Shown here: one piece after another, positions 5,546-10,268 of the stretch | How positions within the stretch are numbered: position 1 is the stretch's first letter | How the letters are laid out: each line of letters starts with the position of its first letter | Position numbers and translations under genes: made by a program | Origin: SZUA-1535 sp964594175 | GTDB lineage: Archaea > Aenigmatarchaeota > Aenigmatarchaeia > Aenigmatarchaeales > SZUA-1535 | Reading direction: 5' to 3' | NCBI GenBank assembly: GCA_964594175.1 | Contig: CAZQLM010000029.1 | Coordinates: forward strand, 1-10,268 | DNA: 10,268 nucleotides | The notes under the pieces: generated by a model | Told to the model about the DNA's origin: nothing | The model's database searches: none | Seen by the model: only the letters and a program-made list of their open reading frames with translations

Positions 5546-6432
5546 GAATTTTGCTCCAGTATCCGGAGGGTTTGAGAAAAAAAGCATTTGAGCTTGCTGA
5601 AAAGCTTGAAAAAGAAGGTAATGAGGTTTTTCTCTGTATAGAGCCTTGTTACGGAGCCTGTGATATAAGAGAAAGGGAAGCTAAACTGCTAGGCTGTGAA
5701 AAAATAATTCACCTGGCTCATACAAGATTCATGAAAACGGAGATTCCTGTGGAATACGTGGAAATGAGAGAAAATCCGGAAAACTTCGAAATAAATTTTA
5801 AAGAGCTTGAAAAAATCGAATTCGAAAAAATAGGAATCGTTGCAACTCTCCAGTTTTTGGATTTTATCCCTTTGTTTGAGAAAGAGCTCGAAAAACTTGG
5901 GAAAAAGGTTTTCGTTGGAAAGGGAAGAGATAACGGAAAATTTCTTTATCCAGGTCAGGTGTTGGGCTGCGATTTTTCTCAGGCTCTGGAAATCGAAAGC
6001 GAGGTGGAATGCTTTCTTTTAATAAGTTCAGGTAAATTTCACGGTGTTGGTCTGGCAACGAAAACGAGCAAACCTGTTTATGTTTTCGATGCGGAAAAGA
6101 ATAAAGTGATAGAAATTGACAGGAAAGAATTCGAAAAAACACGCATTTTGGCTAGGACTCTTGCAGAGCAGGCAAAGGTAGTAGGAATTTACGTTTCTGT
6201 AAAACCAGGGCAGTTCAATCCTGAGATTGCCAGAAAAATAAAAAATCTAGCTGAAAATAAGGGAAAAAAAGCATTTCTACTTTTATCAGACGAGCTTAAA
6301 CCAGAAAAAGTTGAATATCTTGGTATAGAGTGCATAATCAATACCGCCTGTCCACGGTTAGTTGATGAACAGGCATTGTACAAGATACCAATTGTTAATT
6401 GGGATGAATTCCTGAAAATACTGAAAAAATGA
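5542..6432 (+). CDS. dph2: Diphthamide synthase, Dph2 (radical 3-amino-3-carboxypropyl transferase)
   Basis: Dph2 catalyses the first step of diphthamide synthesis: a 4Fe-4S cluster cleaves S-adenosylmethionine and transfers its 3-amino-3-carboxypropyl group to a histidine of elongation factor 2. Archaeal Dph2 acts as a homodimer. The three family cysteines lie in separate domains: Cys40 in EPCYGACDIRE, Cys143 in YPGQVLGCDFSQA, and Cys270 in INTACPRLVDE, followed by the usual PIVNWDEF ending. At 296 residues it is somewhat shorter than the roughly 340 of the Pyrococcus enzyme. The ATG at 5542 overlaps the rhomboid stop and gives MRILLQYPEGLRKK, a typical N-terminus. The frame stays open upstream to 5479, but those codons lie inside rhomboid and do not look like the family. 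GGTG eight bases before the ATG is a plausible ribosome-binding site. The dph5 gene lies 1.5 kb downstream. Confidence 0.95.
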   Translation: MRILLQYPEGLRKKAFELAEKLEKEGNEVFLCIEPCYGACDIREREAKLLGCEKIIHLAHTRFMKTEIPVEYVEMRENPENFEINFKELEKIEFEKIGIVATLQFLDFIPLFEKELEKLGKKVFVGKGRDNGKFLYPGQVLGCDFSQALEIESEVECFLLISSGKFHGVGLATKTSKPVYVFDAEKNKVIEIDRKEFEKTRILARTLAEQAKVVGIYVSVKPGQFNPEIARKIKNLAENKGKKAFLLLSDELKPEKVEYLGIECIINTACPRLVDEQALYKIPIVNWDEFLKILKK

Positions 6433-6433
6433 A

Positions 6434-6859
6434 ATGAAAAAAGAAAATAGGAGTCATAGGTTGCTTCTTACAATTTAGGAACAATAATCGGAGCCTTGCT
6501 TTTTGCTCCTTTTATTGTTTCAATATTTTCTCTTAAATTTATTTTTGTTCTTCTCTTCTTTACAGTCTCTATTCTATGCTTTTGCAACAGCATAGAATAT
6601 TGGCAGAGAAACGCTCCTTAAAATTTCCTTAATGTTTTCTTCGTGCGGAATAACGGAAATTGGTATTAGAAAGGAAGGTGAATTTACAGGAGTTTTTGAA
6701 ACGATACTTTGCTCAAGCAGTGTTATTTCCAGCTTATTAATAGGATTTATTTCAGAGAAATTTTCCTTTTCTGTTTCTTTCTTTCTCGGATTTTTGCTCA
6801 CTCTCTTAAGTTTTTTTTGCGTGCTTAACTTATTCTATCTCTTCTTCCTAACGCTTTAA
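6434..6859 (+). pseudogene. Frame-broken membrane transporter remnant (MFS-like)
   Basis: Between dph2 and the small membrane gene, three pieces of plus-strand reading frame can be joined into one hydrophobic protein. An ATG at 6434 gives MKKENRSHRLLLTI before a stop at 6476-6478. A second frame, open from 6460 to 6621, encodes SYNLGTIIGALLFAPF and two more hydrophobic stretches. The first frame resumes at 6632-6859 with KEGEFTGVFETILCSSSVIS and GFISEKFSFSVSFFLGF, which resemble a loop plus paired helices of the major facilitator family. The pieces total only about 135 residues against about 400 for an intact transporter, so there must be large deletions as well as two frame changes. It follows dph2 by one base. 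Alternatives are an intact small membrane protein at 6632-6859 alone, or sequencing error. The MFS resemblance is by eye. Confidence 0.4.
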
Positions 6860-7111
6860 AACGCGATAGGTATAATAGACAGAGTATCCAGATAAGCCAC
6901 ACAAAAGCCCTCCAGCAGCCATCTCAACATACCAAGGAATCTTGTCAATTTCTGCACATTCTCCAGTAAGCGCTCTGTAAACCATTTCAGCACCCACTAT
7001 CGCCGTTAAGAGAGTGGCTACTCCTGAGGAACACCCAAACGATATTTTCATAGCTGTATACCCTTTCTCCTCAGAATTTTTAGAATCTTTTGAAAATCTG
7101 TACTCGTTCAT
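6848..7111 (-). CDS. Small two-helix membrane protein, unknown function
   Basis: The 87-residue protein has a charged N-terminus (about residues 1-20, with several Lys, Glu and Ser) and two hydrophobic segments at about 24-46 (SFGCSSGVATLLTAIVGAE) and 61-81 (YVEMAAGGLLCGLSGYSVYY), joined by a short acidic loop containing CAEIDKIPW. I do not recognise the family. Its ATG (7111-7109) follows an AT-rich stretch with TATA-like sequence at 7131-7137, so it may be leaderless. It lies downstream of tRNA-Pro on the same strand. Its stop lies inside the end of the convergent transporter remnant. Reading frame, charge and hydrophobic pattern support a real gene. Confidence 0.6.
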   Translation of the reverse strand: MNEYRFSKDSKNSEEKGYTAMKISFGCSSGVATLLTAIVGAEMVYRALTGECAEIDKIPWYVEMAAGGLLCGLSGYSVYYTYRVLKR

Positions 7112-7130
7112 AAATTTAAAATTATAAAAA

Positions 7131-7137
7131 TTTAAAT
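7131..7137 (-). promoter_or_regulatory. TATA-like element for the two-helix membrane protein gene
   Basis: TTTAAAT centred about 23 bases upstream of the ATG at 7111 lies in a region (7111-7140) that is almost pure A+T, so the exact box is uncertain. Confidence 0.4.
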
Positions 7138-7200
7138 CTCATGCACAAAATGGTTCTGTGGACAAATTCGGTTGGTAATGCCACTTTCTTTAGCTTTTTT

Positions 7201-7212
7201 GTAAAAATAAAG
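7201..7212 (-). terminator. T-rich tract after tRNA-Pro
   Basis: On the minus strand the tRNA 3' end (7220) is followed within about eight bases by TTTATTTTTAC, the type of T-rich run at which archaeal polymerase often stops. Confidence 0.3.
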
Positions 7213-7236
7213 GGTTAGATGGTGGGCCCGCCGGGA

Positions 7237-7279
7237 GTTTCTGGTAAGTAAGGGTCAAATCGCGTGATTGCGCTCTTGT
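7237..7279 (-). other. tRNA-Pro intron 2 (T loop, near position 59/60, 43 nt)
   Basis: The T loop begins TTCAAA and resumes with a T directly before CCCGG. TTC can pair with GAA next to the T stem, but the rest of the splicing motif is weak. The ends are therefore uncertain by one or two bases, although some insertion here is certain because the two T-stem strands pair perfectly. Confidence 0.65.
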
Positions 7280-7317
7280 TTTGAACCCGGGCTACCGGCC
7301 CCCCATGCCGGGGTCCT

Positions 7318-7362
7318 TTCCTGGTCGCAAGGTTCATCGCTTTTGCTCTTAACCCCAGCAAC
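7318..7362 (-). other. tRNA-Pro intron 1 (D loop, near position 20/21, 45 nt)
   Basis: CCTGG (7369-7365) pairs with CCAGG (7324-7320), bulges are TAG (5' side) and AAA (3' side), and the inner helix is TTGC/GCGA extended by GGG-TT/AACC. Cutting after the second base of each bulge restores the D loop ending in A21. The outer helix is the D stem, with two extra unpaired bases, so this is a relaxed form of the splicing motif. Confidence 0.72.
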
Positions 7363-7475
7363 TACCAGGCTAGACTACGGGCCCATTTAAATGTTAAACG
7401 TCCTGCAAACTTATTGTTGATGAAGAAATAAAAGTTTTGACTTAGAAGTGTTTAATGTGAGAAAAACGAAAATAG

Positions 7476-7898
7476 CTAACTTTTACTGATTTTTCTGATT
7501 ATCTTTATTTCTACCTCTTTCCCTTTTCTTAGCTCAGAGATTAGCTTTCTTTTCAAATCTGCAGCAGCTTTGCTTGAATGAACAGCTAGCGTTCTTCCGT
7601 CAATGTATGAAGATTTTCTTATCACAATGTCTCTTGGGTGAGAAAACGATAACTTCTCGCTTCCACACGCGTAAATACAATCTTTAGCACTTCCGCAGGC
7701 AATCGTGATTTTAATTCTTCCTCCTTTCAAAAGCCATCTTCTCAGCCAAGTTGGAGCTTCGCAAATCGCTTTATCGCATGCAATCGCTACAATGCAATCG
7801 CCTCTCGGAGAGAGCTCTTTTTCTTTTGTAAATTCTAAGGTAGTTTTATGCTTTGCTCTCACATTTTTATGACCCTTTCCGTGAATTATCCATTCCAT
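7476..7898 (-). CDS. DUF371-family archaeal protein
   Basis: The 140-residue protein matches the archaeal DUF371 family by its conserved blocks: HGKGHKNVRAKHKTTLEFTK near the N-terminus, LSPRGDCIVAIACDKAI, and SHPRDIVIRKSSYIDGRTLA followed by VHSSKAAADLKRKL. The family is soluble and its biochemical role is not established. The ATG at 7898 gives MEWIIHGKGHKNV, the expected family N-terminus. The frame is open to a TTG at 7922, but those eight residues are not needed and overlap the promoter. The gene diverges from dph5 with 28 bases between the start codons, and TATA-like ATAAAA 27.5 bases upstream implies a leaderless message. The link with dph5 could reflect translation or simply compaction; function remains unassigned. 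Confidence 0.88.
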   Translation of the reverse strand: MEWIIHGKGHKNVRAKHKTTLEFTKEKELSPRGDCIVAIACDKAICEAPTWLRRWLLKGGRIKITIACGSAKDCIYACGSEKLSFSHPRDIVIRKSSYIDGRTLAVHSSKAAADLKRKLISELRKGKEVEIKIIRKISKS

Positions 7899-7907
7899 AT
7901 TTAAATT
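7898..7907 (+). promoter_or_regulatory. TATA-like element for dph5
   Basis: TATTTAAAT (within 7898-7907) is centred about 24 bases upstream of the dph5 ATG and overlaps the first base of the DUF371 start codon. Confidence 0.5.
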
Positions 7908-7921
7908 TCTCGGAAAAAACA

Positions 7922-7929
7922 ATTTTATG
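7922..7929 (-). promoter_or_regulatory. TATA-like element for DUF371
   Basis: Minus-strand CATAAAAT is centred about 27.5 bases upstream of the DUF371 ATG and contains the complement of the dph5 start codon. Confidence 0.5.
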
Positions 7930-8649
7930 CTTTATCTCGTTGGAATCGGTTTCGAGGAAAAGGATATTTCGTTAAAAGGTTTGGAAATAGCAAGGAAAGC
8001 TCAGGAGTGCTACGCAGAACTTTATACAAGCGATTGGAAAGGCAGTTTGGAAAACTTGGAAAAAATAATTGGCAAAAAAATCGTAAAGCTGGAAAGAAGC
8101 GATTTGGAAGAGAATTTAGAAAAGTGGCTGGAAAAGATTAAAAACAAAAAAGCTGTGCTTTTTGTGCCGGGAGATGCTCTAGTCGCGACAACGCATGCGT
8201 CAATACTTTTGGAAGCCAGGAAAAAAGGAATAAAGGTTAAGACAATCCATTCCTGCTCTATAATTTCAGCGATAGCAAAGACAGGTTTGCACATTTATAA
8301 ATTTGGAAGAATTGCAACCATAGCTTGGAGCGAGCAAATAGAAAGCGTGAAGCAGGTTGTTGAAATAAATAAAGCAAACAACATGCACACACTGCTTCTT
8401 CTCGATACAGGAATGCCAGCTGAAAAAGGAGTAGAAATACTTTTAGCTCATAGAATAATAACTCCTGAAGAAAAAATTGTGGCATGCTCTTGCTTGAGTT
8501 TGGAAACCGAGAAAATAAAGTTCGGAAAAGCGGGAAAGCTTGCTAAAGAAAATTTTCCTTCACCTGCTTGCATAGTATTGCCGGCAGAGCTGCATTTTAC
8601 GGAAAAAGAATTTCTTCAAACATTTTTTGGTGAATTGCATGAGTGTTGA
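7927..8649 (+). CDS. dph5: Diphthine synthase
   Basis: Dph5 methylates the amino group of the modified elongation factor 2 histidine, using S-adenosylmethionine, to form diphthine, the second stage of diphthamide synthesis. The 240-residue protein (family usually 255-270) belongs to the tetrapyrrole-methylase-like fold. The N-terminus MLYLVGIGFEEKDISLKGLE is the family's glycine-rich first strand and loop, followed by AELYTS. VPGDALVATTH (residues 80-90) is the family signature, followed by SIISAIAKTGLHIYKFG (residues 111-127). Start ATG 7927 is the first in the conserved N-terminus. It is the first gene of an operon with DUF357, overlapped by 11 bases, and probably leaderless. Its partner dph2 is upstream on the same strand but in another transcript. 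The later amidation enzyme is not seen in this window. Confidence 0.95.
   Translation: MLYLVGIGFEEKDISLKGLEIARKAQECYAELYTSDWKGSLENLEKIIGKKIVKLERSDLEENLEKWLEKIKNKKAVLFVPGDALVATTHASILLEARKKGIKVKTIHSCSIISAIAKTGLHIYKFGRIATIAWSEQIESVKQVVEINKANNMHTLLLLDTGMPAEKGVEILLAHRIITPEEKIVACSCLSLETEKIKFGKAGKLAKENFPSPACIVLPAELHFTEKEFLQTFFGELHEC
8629..8633 (+). promoter_or_regulatory. Shine-Dalgarno site of DUF357
   Basis: GGTGA lies five bases before the ATG at 8639 and inside the end of dph5. It supports 8639 over the alternative TTG at 8627. Confidence 0.55.
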
Positions 8650-8893
8650 AAAAAAGCTTAAAAGTGAAACAGAGAAATGGCTGGAAAAACTAGAAAAACT
8701 AGAGTTTATAGCAAGTACAGAAAAAGGGAAATGGATCTTGGAAAACGCTAAAGCTTACATGAGCGATGCGCATTATTTTCTGAAAAATAACGATTTGATA
8801 AGAGCGTTTGAAAGTGTTGTTTGGGCTTGGGCATTTGTTGAAATAGGCAAAGAGCTAAAGTTTTTGGAAGAGAAAATTGAAAAACAGCTTTAA
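8639..8893 (+). CDS. DUF357-family archaeal protein
   Basis: The 84-residue, all-helical protein matches the archaeal DUF357 family: an N-terminal charged helix (EKWLEKLEKLEF), then AKAYMSDAHYFLKNNDLIRAF and ESVVWAWAFVEIGKELKF, which carry the family's conserved Y-D-Y/H-F and AFE-vvWAWA patterns. The function is unknown. The ATG at 8639 overlaps dph5 by 11 bases and has GGTGA as a ribosome-binding site, so it is co-transcribed and translationally coupled with dph5. An in-frame TTG at 8627 would add four residues. A run of Ts follows the stop and may end the operon. A short repeat (GGAAAAACTA, twice) in the coding sequence is simple Lys-rich coding. Confidence 0.88.
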   Translation: MSVEKKLKSETEKWLEKLEKLEFIASTEKGKWILENAKAYMSDAHYFLKNNDLIRAFESVVWAWAFVEIGKELKFLEEKIEKQL

Positions 8894-8900
8894 TTTTTTT
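8894..8900 (+). terminator. T-run terminator of dph5-DUF357
   Basis: Seven T residues follow directly after the DUF357 stop, in the 10-bp gap before the end of the convergent hypothetical gene. Confidence 0.4.
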
Positions 8901-8903
8901 ACT

Positions 8904-9320
8904 CTATATTTTTCCGTATTTTGAAATAAGTTCAATTCCCTTTTCTTCAGAAATTTTCCAGTAATCGAAAATTTCCAAGAGTTTTTCACCTTCATTTAAT
9001 AATCTGCAAAGGGTTAGAGCGTCTTTTTTGAAGAAATAACAATCTCCTAGTATATCTTTGCCAAGCTGTTTTTCTCTTTCTTGCTTTTCTCTTTCATCAC
9101 AGTAAATAATAAGCACGTGCAGATTTTCTTTATTTTTACAAGGTATTTCTATTTCAAATGCAGGGCGCTGCGAAACTTTCATAATCTCTGGCCACTTAGA
9201 GTGCTCGAGCTTTGAAATAATTAGTTTAATTTTTTCTTTTAAGTCTTCGAGCTCTGCGTAAATGACAAACTTTCCGTGATACTTTAAATATTCATCAAAC
9301 GAACAATACTTTTTTCTCAA
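8904..9320 (-). CDS. Hypothetical soluble protein
   Basis: From the TTG at 9320 this is a 138-residue, charged, soluble protein that I do not recognise. It has no signal peptide or membrane helix. A middle hydrophobic strand (FEIEIPCKNKENLHVLIIYCD) is followed by a charged helix (EREKQEREKQLGKDI) and a Leu-rich C-terminal region (LCRLLNEGEKLLEIFDYWKIS). Start choice is awkward: there is no in-frame ATG or GTG near the N-terminus. The track-like extension to TTG 9338 places the start too close to the TATA box (9341-9347), whereas TTG 9320 lies about 25 bases from it and would be leaderless. The frame is open, with protein-like sequence, for another 12 codons upstream, so the gene could be a 5'-truncated remnant. 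It converges with DUF357. Confidence 0.55.
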   Translation of the reverse strand: MRKKYCSFDEYLKYHGKFVIYAELEDLKEKIKLIISKLEHSKWPEIMKVSQRPAFEIEIPCKNKENLHVLIIYCDEREKQEREKQLGKDILGDCYFFKKDALTLCRLLNEGEKLLEIFDYWKISEEKGIELISKYGKI

Positions 9321-9340
9321 ATCTGTGTTTGCATTCAAGT

Positions 9341-9347
9341 TATAAAA
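9341..9347 (-). promoter_or_regulatory. TATA box for the hypothetical protein gene
   Basis: TTTTATA on the minus strand is centred at 9344, predicting a start near 9318, at the TTG codon 9320-9318. Confidence 0.45.
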
Positions 9348-9407
9348 CCATATCCATTCCTTACTCTTTTCTATTCACCACACCATAGTTTAAAACTCTA
9401 AGTTAAC

Positions 9408-9416
9408 CTTAAAAAC
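9408..9416 (+). promoter_or_regulatory. TATA-like box for mre11
   Basis: CTTAAAAAC is centred about 26 bases before the mre11 ATG, as expected for a leaderless archaeal message. Confidence 0.45.
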
Positions 9417-9437
9417 TCTTTTTTACAATCCTTCTTC

Positions 9438-10268
9438 ATGAGAATCGCGATATTTTCGGATCCGCACTGCGGATTTGGCAAAGGCATTAGGGAAAACGAC
9501 TCTTTCATAGCTTTGGAAGAAGCTTTAAAAATAGCAGAAAGCTGCGAGCTAATACTGATTGCCGGTGATATTTTTGACAGCAGAATTCCAAAGCAAGAGG
9601 TTTTTGCAAAAGTCGCAAGAATTTTAACGCATGCGCACAAATTTCCTTCACGTGCAAAGCTTGTGGAGCTTGTGGGAAAAGATAGAGAAGAGGTTTCACC
9701 GCTTGCTTTACGAGGTATACCGATAGTTGCGATACACGGGAATCACGAAAGAAGAAGCCGCGAACTTGTTAACCCTGTTCAGGCTTTGGAGCATGCAGGA
9801 CTTGTGATAAATCTCCACTGCGCAACTGCTGTTTTTGAAGTTAATGGAGAAAGGGTAGCTATACACGGAATGGGCTCTGTGCCAGAGCGTTATGCAAGAG
9901 ACGTGCTCAAACAGTGGAATCCAAAGCCAGTTAGCAAGGCTTATAATATTCTCATGCTTCATCAGTCTATTGAGGAATATATTTACTCACCCTTAGAGCC
10001 GCCTTCACTAAGATTGGAAGACCTACCGGATAGCTTCGATCTCTACATTCTCGGGCATCTGCACTGGCAGGAACTAAGAAATTATAAACAGGGAAAGCTT
10101 TTACTTCCAGGAAGCTTAATTCCAACTGTTCCGAAAAAAATAGAGGCGGAGCAGAAAAAAGGTGTATGGGTCTTTGAAAACAATAAATTGGAGCTTGTAC
10201 CTTTAAACTTTCAAAGAAAAATCTATTTCAAAGAGTTCGAAACTTCACCAGATGTTAAGCAAAGAGTA
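9438..10268 (+). CDS. mre11: Mre11-family DNA double-strand-break repair nuclease (3' end beyond the window)
   Basis: The 277 visible residues form the catalytic calcineurin-like phosphoesterase domain of Mre11, which works with Rad50 (and in archaea HerA and NurA) to resect DNA ends in the cytoplasm. The metal-binding motifs are in order: FSDPHCGFG (Asp8, His10), LIAGDIFDSR (Asp44), IHGNHERR (Asn102, His103), MLHQS (His175) and LGHLHW (His207, His209). Segment LLLPGSLIPT and KKGVWVFENN follow as in the capping part of the phosphoesterase fold. Compared with Pyrococcus Mre11, the stretch between motifs 2 and 3 (about residues 60-95) looks longer. The ATG at 9438 gives the usual first strand MRIAIFSD. 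A TATA-like box at 9408-9416 implies a leaderless start. A rad50 gene downstream would be expected, but lies outside the window. Confidence 0.93.
   Translation, partial: MRIAIFSDPHCGFGKGIRENDSFIALEEALKIAESCELILIAGDIFDSRIPKQEVFAKVARILTHAHKFPSRAKLVELVGKDREEVSPLALRGIPIVAIHGNHERRSRELVNPVQALEHAGLVINLHCATAVFEVNGERVAIHGMGSVPERYARDVLKQWNPKPVSKAYNILMLHQSIEEYIYSPLEPPSLRLEDLPDSFDLYILGHLHWQELRNYKQGKLLLPGSLIPTVPKKIEAEQKKGVWVFENNKLELVPLNFQRKIYFKEFETSPDVKQRV

Larger units (their letters stand above)
7220..7384 (-). tRNA. tRNA-Pro with anticodon GGG, two introns outside the anticodon loop, encoded CCA
   Basis: On the minus strand, acceptor GGGCCCG (7384-7378) pairs perfectly with CGGGCCC (7230-7224), followed by A7223 and CCA (7222-7220). 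The D stem is GTCT (7375-7372) with GGAC (7316-7313); the D loop is split by 45 bases. The anticodon stem CCGGC (7311-7307) pairs with GCCGG (7299-7295) around the uninterrupted loop ATGGGGG, giving T33 and anticodon GGG (7304-7302). The T stem CCGGG (7290-7286) pairs with CCCGG (7235-7231), but the T loop is split by about 43 bases. Splicing restores D loop AGCCTGGTAA and T loop TTCAAAT, both consensus, in a 77-nt molecule that is about 71% G+C. It decodes proline CCC and CCU. Without allowing for introns in the D and T loops this gene is easily missed. Confidence 0.85.

Noticed and set aside
7141..7218. A 25-codon plus-strand ORF starting ATGCACAAAATGG between the two-helix gene and tRNA-Pro
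   Set aside because: It is too short to judge, its TATA spacing is ambiguous, and its end abuts the tRNA 3' end on the opposite strand.
7418..7488. Possible box C/D small RNA (TGATGA at 7418, CTGA near 7485)
   Set aside because: The C-box lacks the leading purine, internal D'/C' boxes are unconvincing, and the D-box would lie inside the DUF371 coding end.
7899..7922. TTG extension of DUF371
   Set aside because: It adds eight residues not found at the family N-terminus and would place the start inside the promoter.
1..10268. CRISPR array, insertion sequence, toxin-antitoxin pair or defence island
   Set aside because: No direct-repeat array, transposase, terminal inverted repeats or paired small genes were seen on either strand.

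Overview
The window looks archaeal. It carries two genes of diphthamide biosynthesis (dph2, dph5), an archaeal-type Mre11 nuclease, the archaeal DUF371 and DUF357 families, an archaeal HTH regulator, an N-terminally truncated view of a type IV pilin-like protein, and two tRNA genes with archaeal bulge-helix-bulge-type introns. Promoters are TATA-type and several genes appear leaderless. Protein-coding DNA is AT-rich, while the two mature tRNAs are about 62% and 71% G+C, which suggests a thermophile. The lineage cannot be fixed from this window. The intron-rich tRNAs and the tRNA-Ile with a UAU anticodon are unusual and would fit a divergent or DPANN-like archaeon, but that is inference.

Layout, left to right. 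Positions 1-220 (minus) hold the start of a pilin-like gene that runs off the window. Positions 249-399 (minus) hold a tRNA-Ile(UAU) interrupted twice. A palindromic TATA element separates it from a rightward HTH regulator (490-1377). A leftward three-gene cluster follows (3467 down to 1294): a coiled-coil protein with a UBA-like N-terminus, a membrane-anchored staphylococcal-type nuclease fused to a lamin-tail-like domain, and a PAP2-like membrane protein lacking two expected catalytic residues. A leftward B12-binding-type radical SAM protein (4776-3541) shares one TATA box with the rightward rhomboid protease-dph2 operon (4829-6432).

Positions 6434-6859 contain a frame-broken transporter-like remnant. 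A small two-helix membrane protein (minus, 7111-6848) and a tRNA-Pro(GGG) with two introns (minus, 7384-7220) follow. DUF371 (minus) and dph5-DUF357 (plus) diverge from a 28-bp gap in which each gene's TATA box overlaps the other's start codon. A hypothetical protein (minus, 9320-8904) and mre11 (plus, 9438 to the window end) diverge at the right edge.

Functionally, dph2 and dph5 provide the first and second steps of diphthamide synthesis on elongation factor 2, Mre11 is double-strand-break repair, and the nuclease/PAP2/coiled-coil cluster and pilin are probably envelope-associated. I see no CRISPR array, insertion sequence or clear defence island. The most unusual content is in the tRNA genes and the compact divergent promoters.
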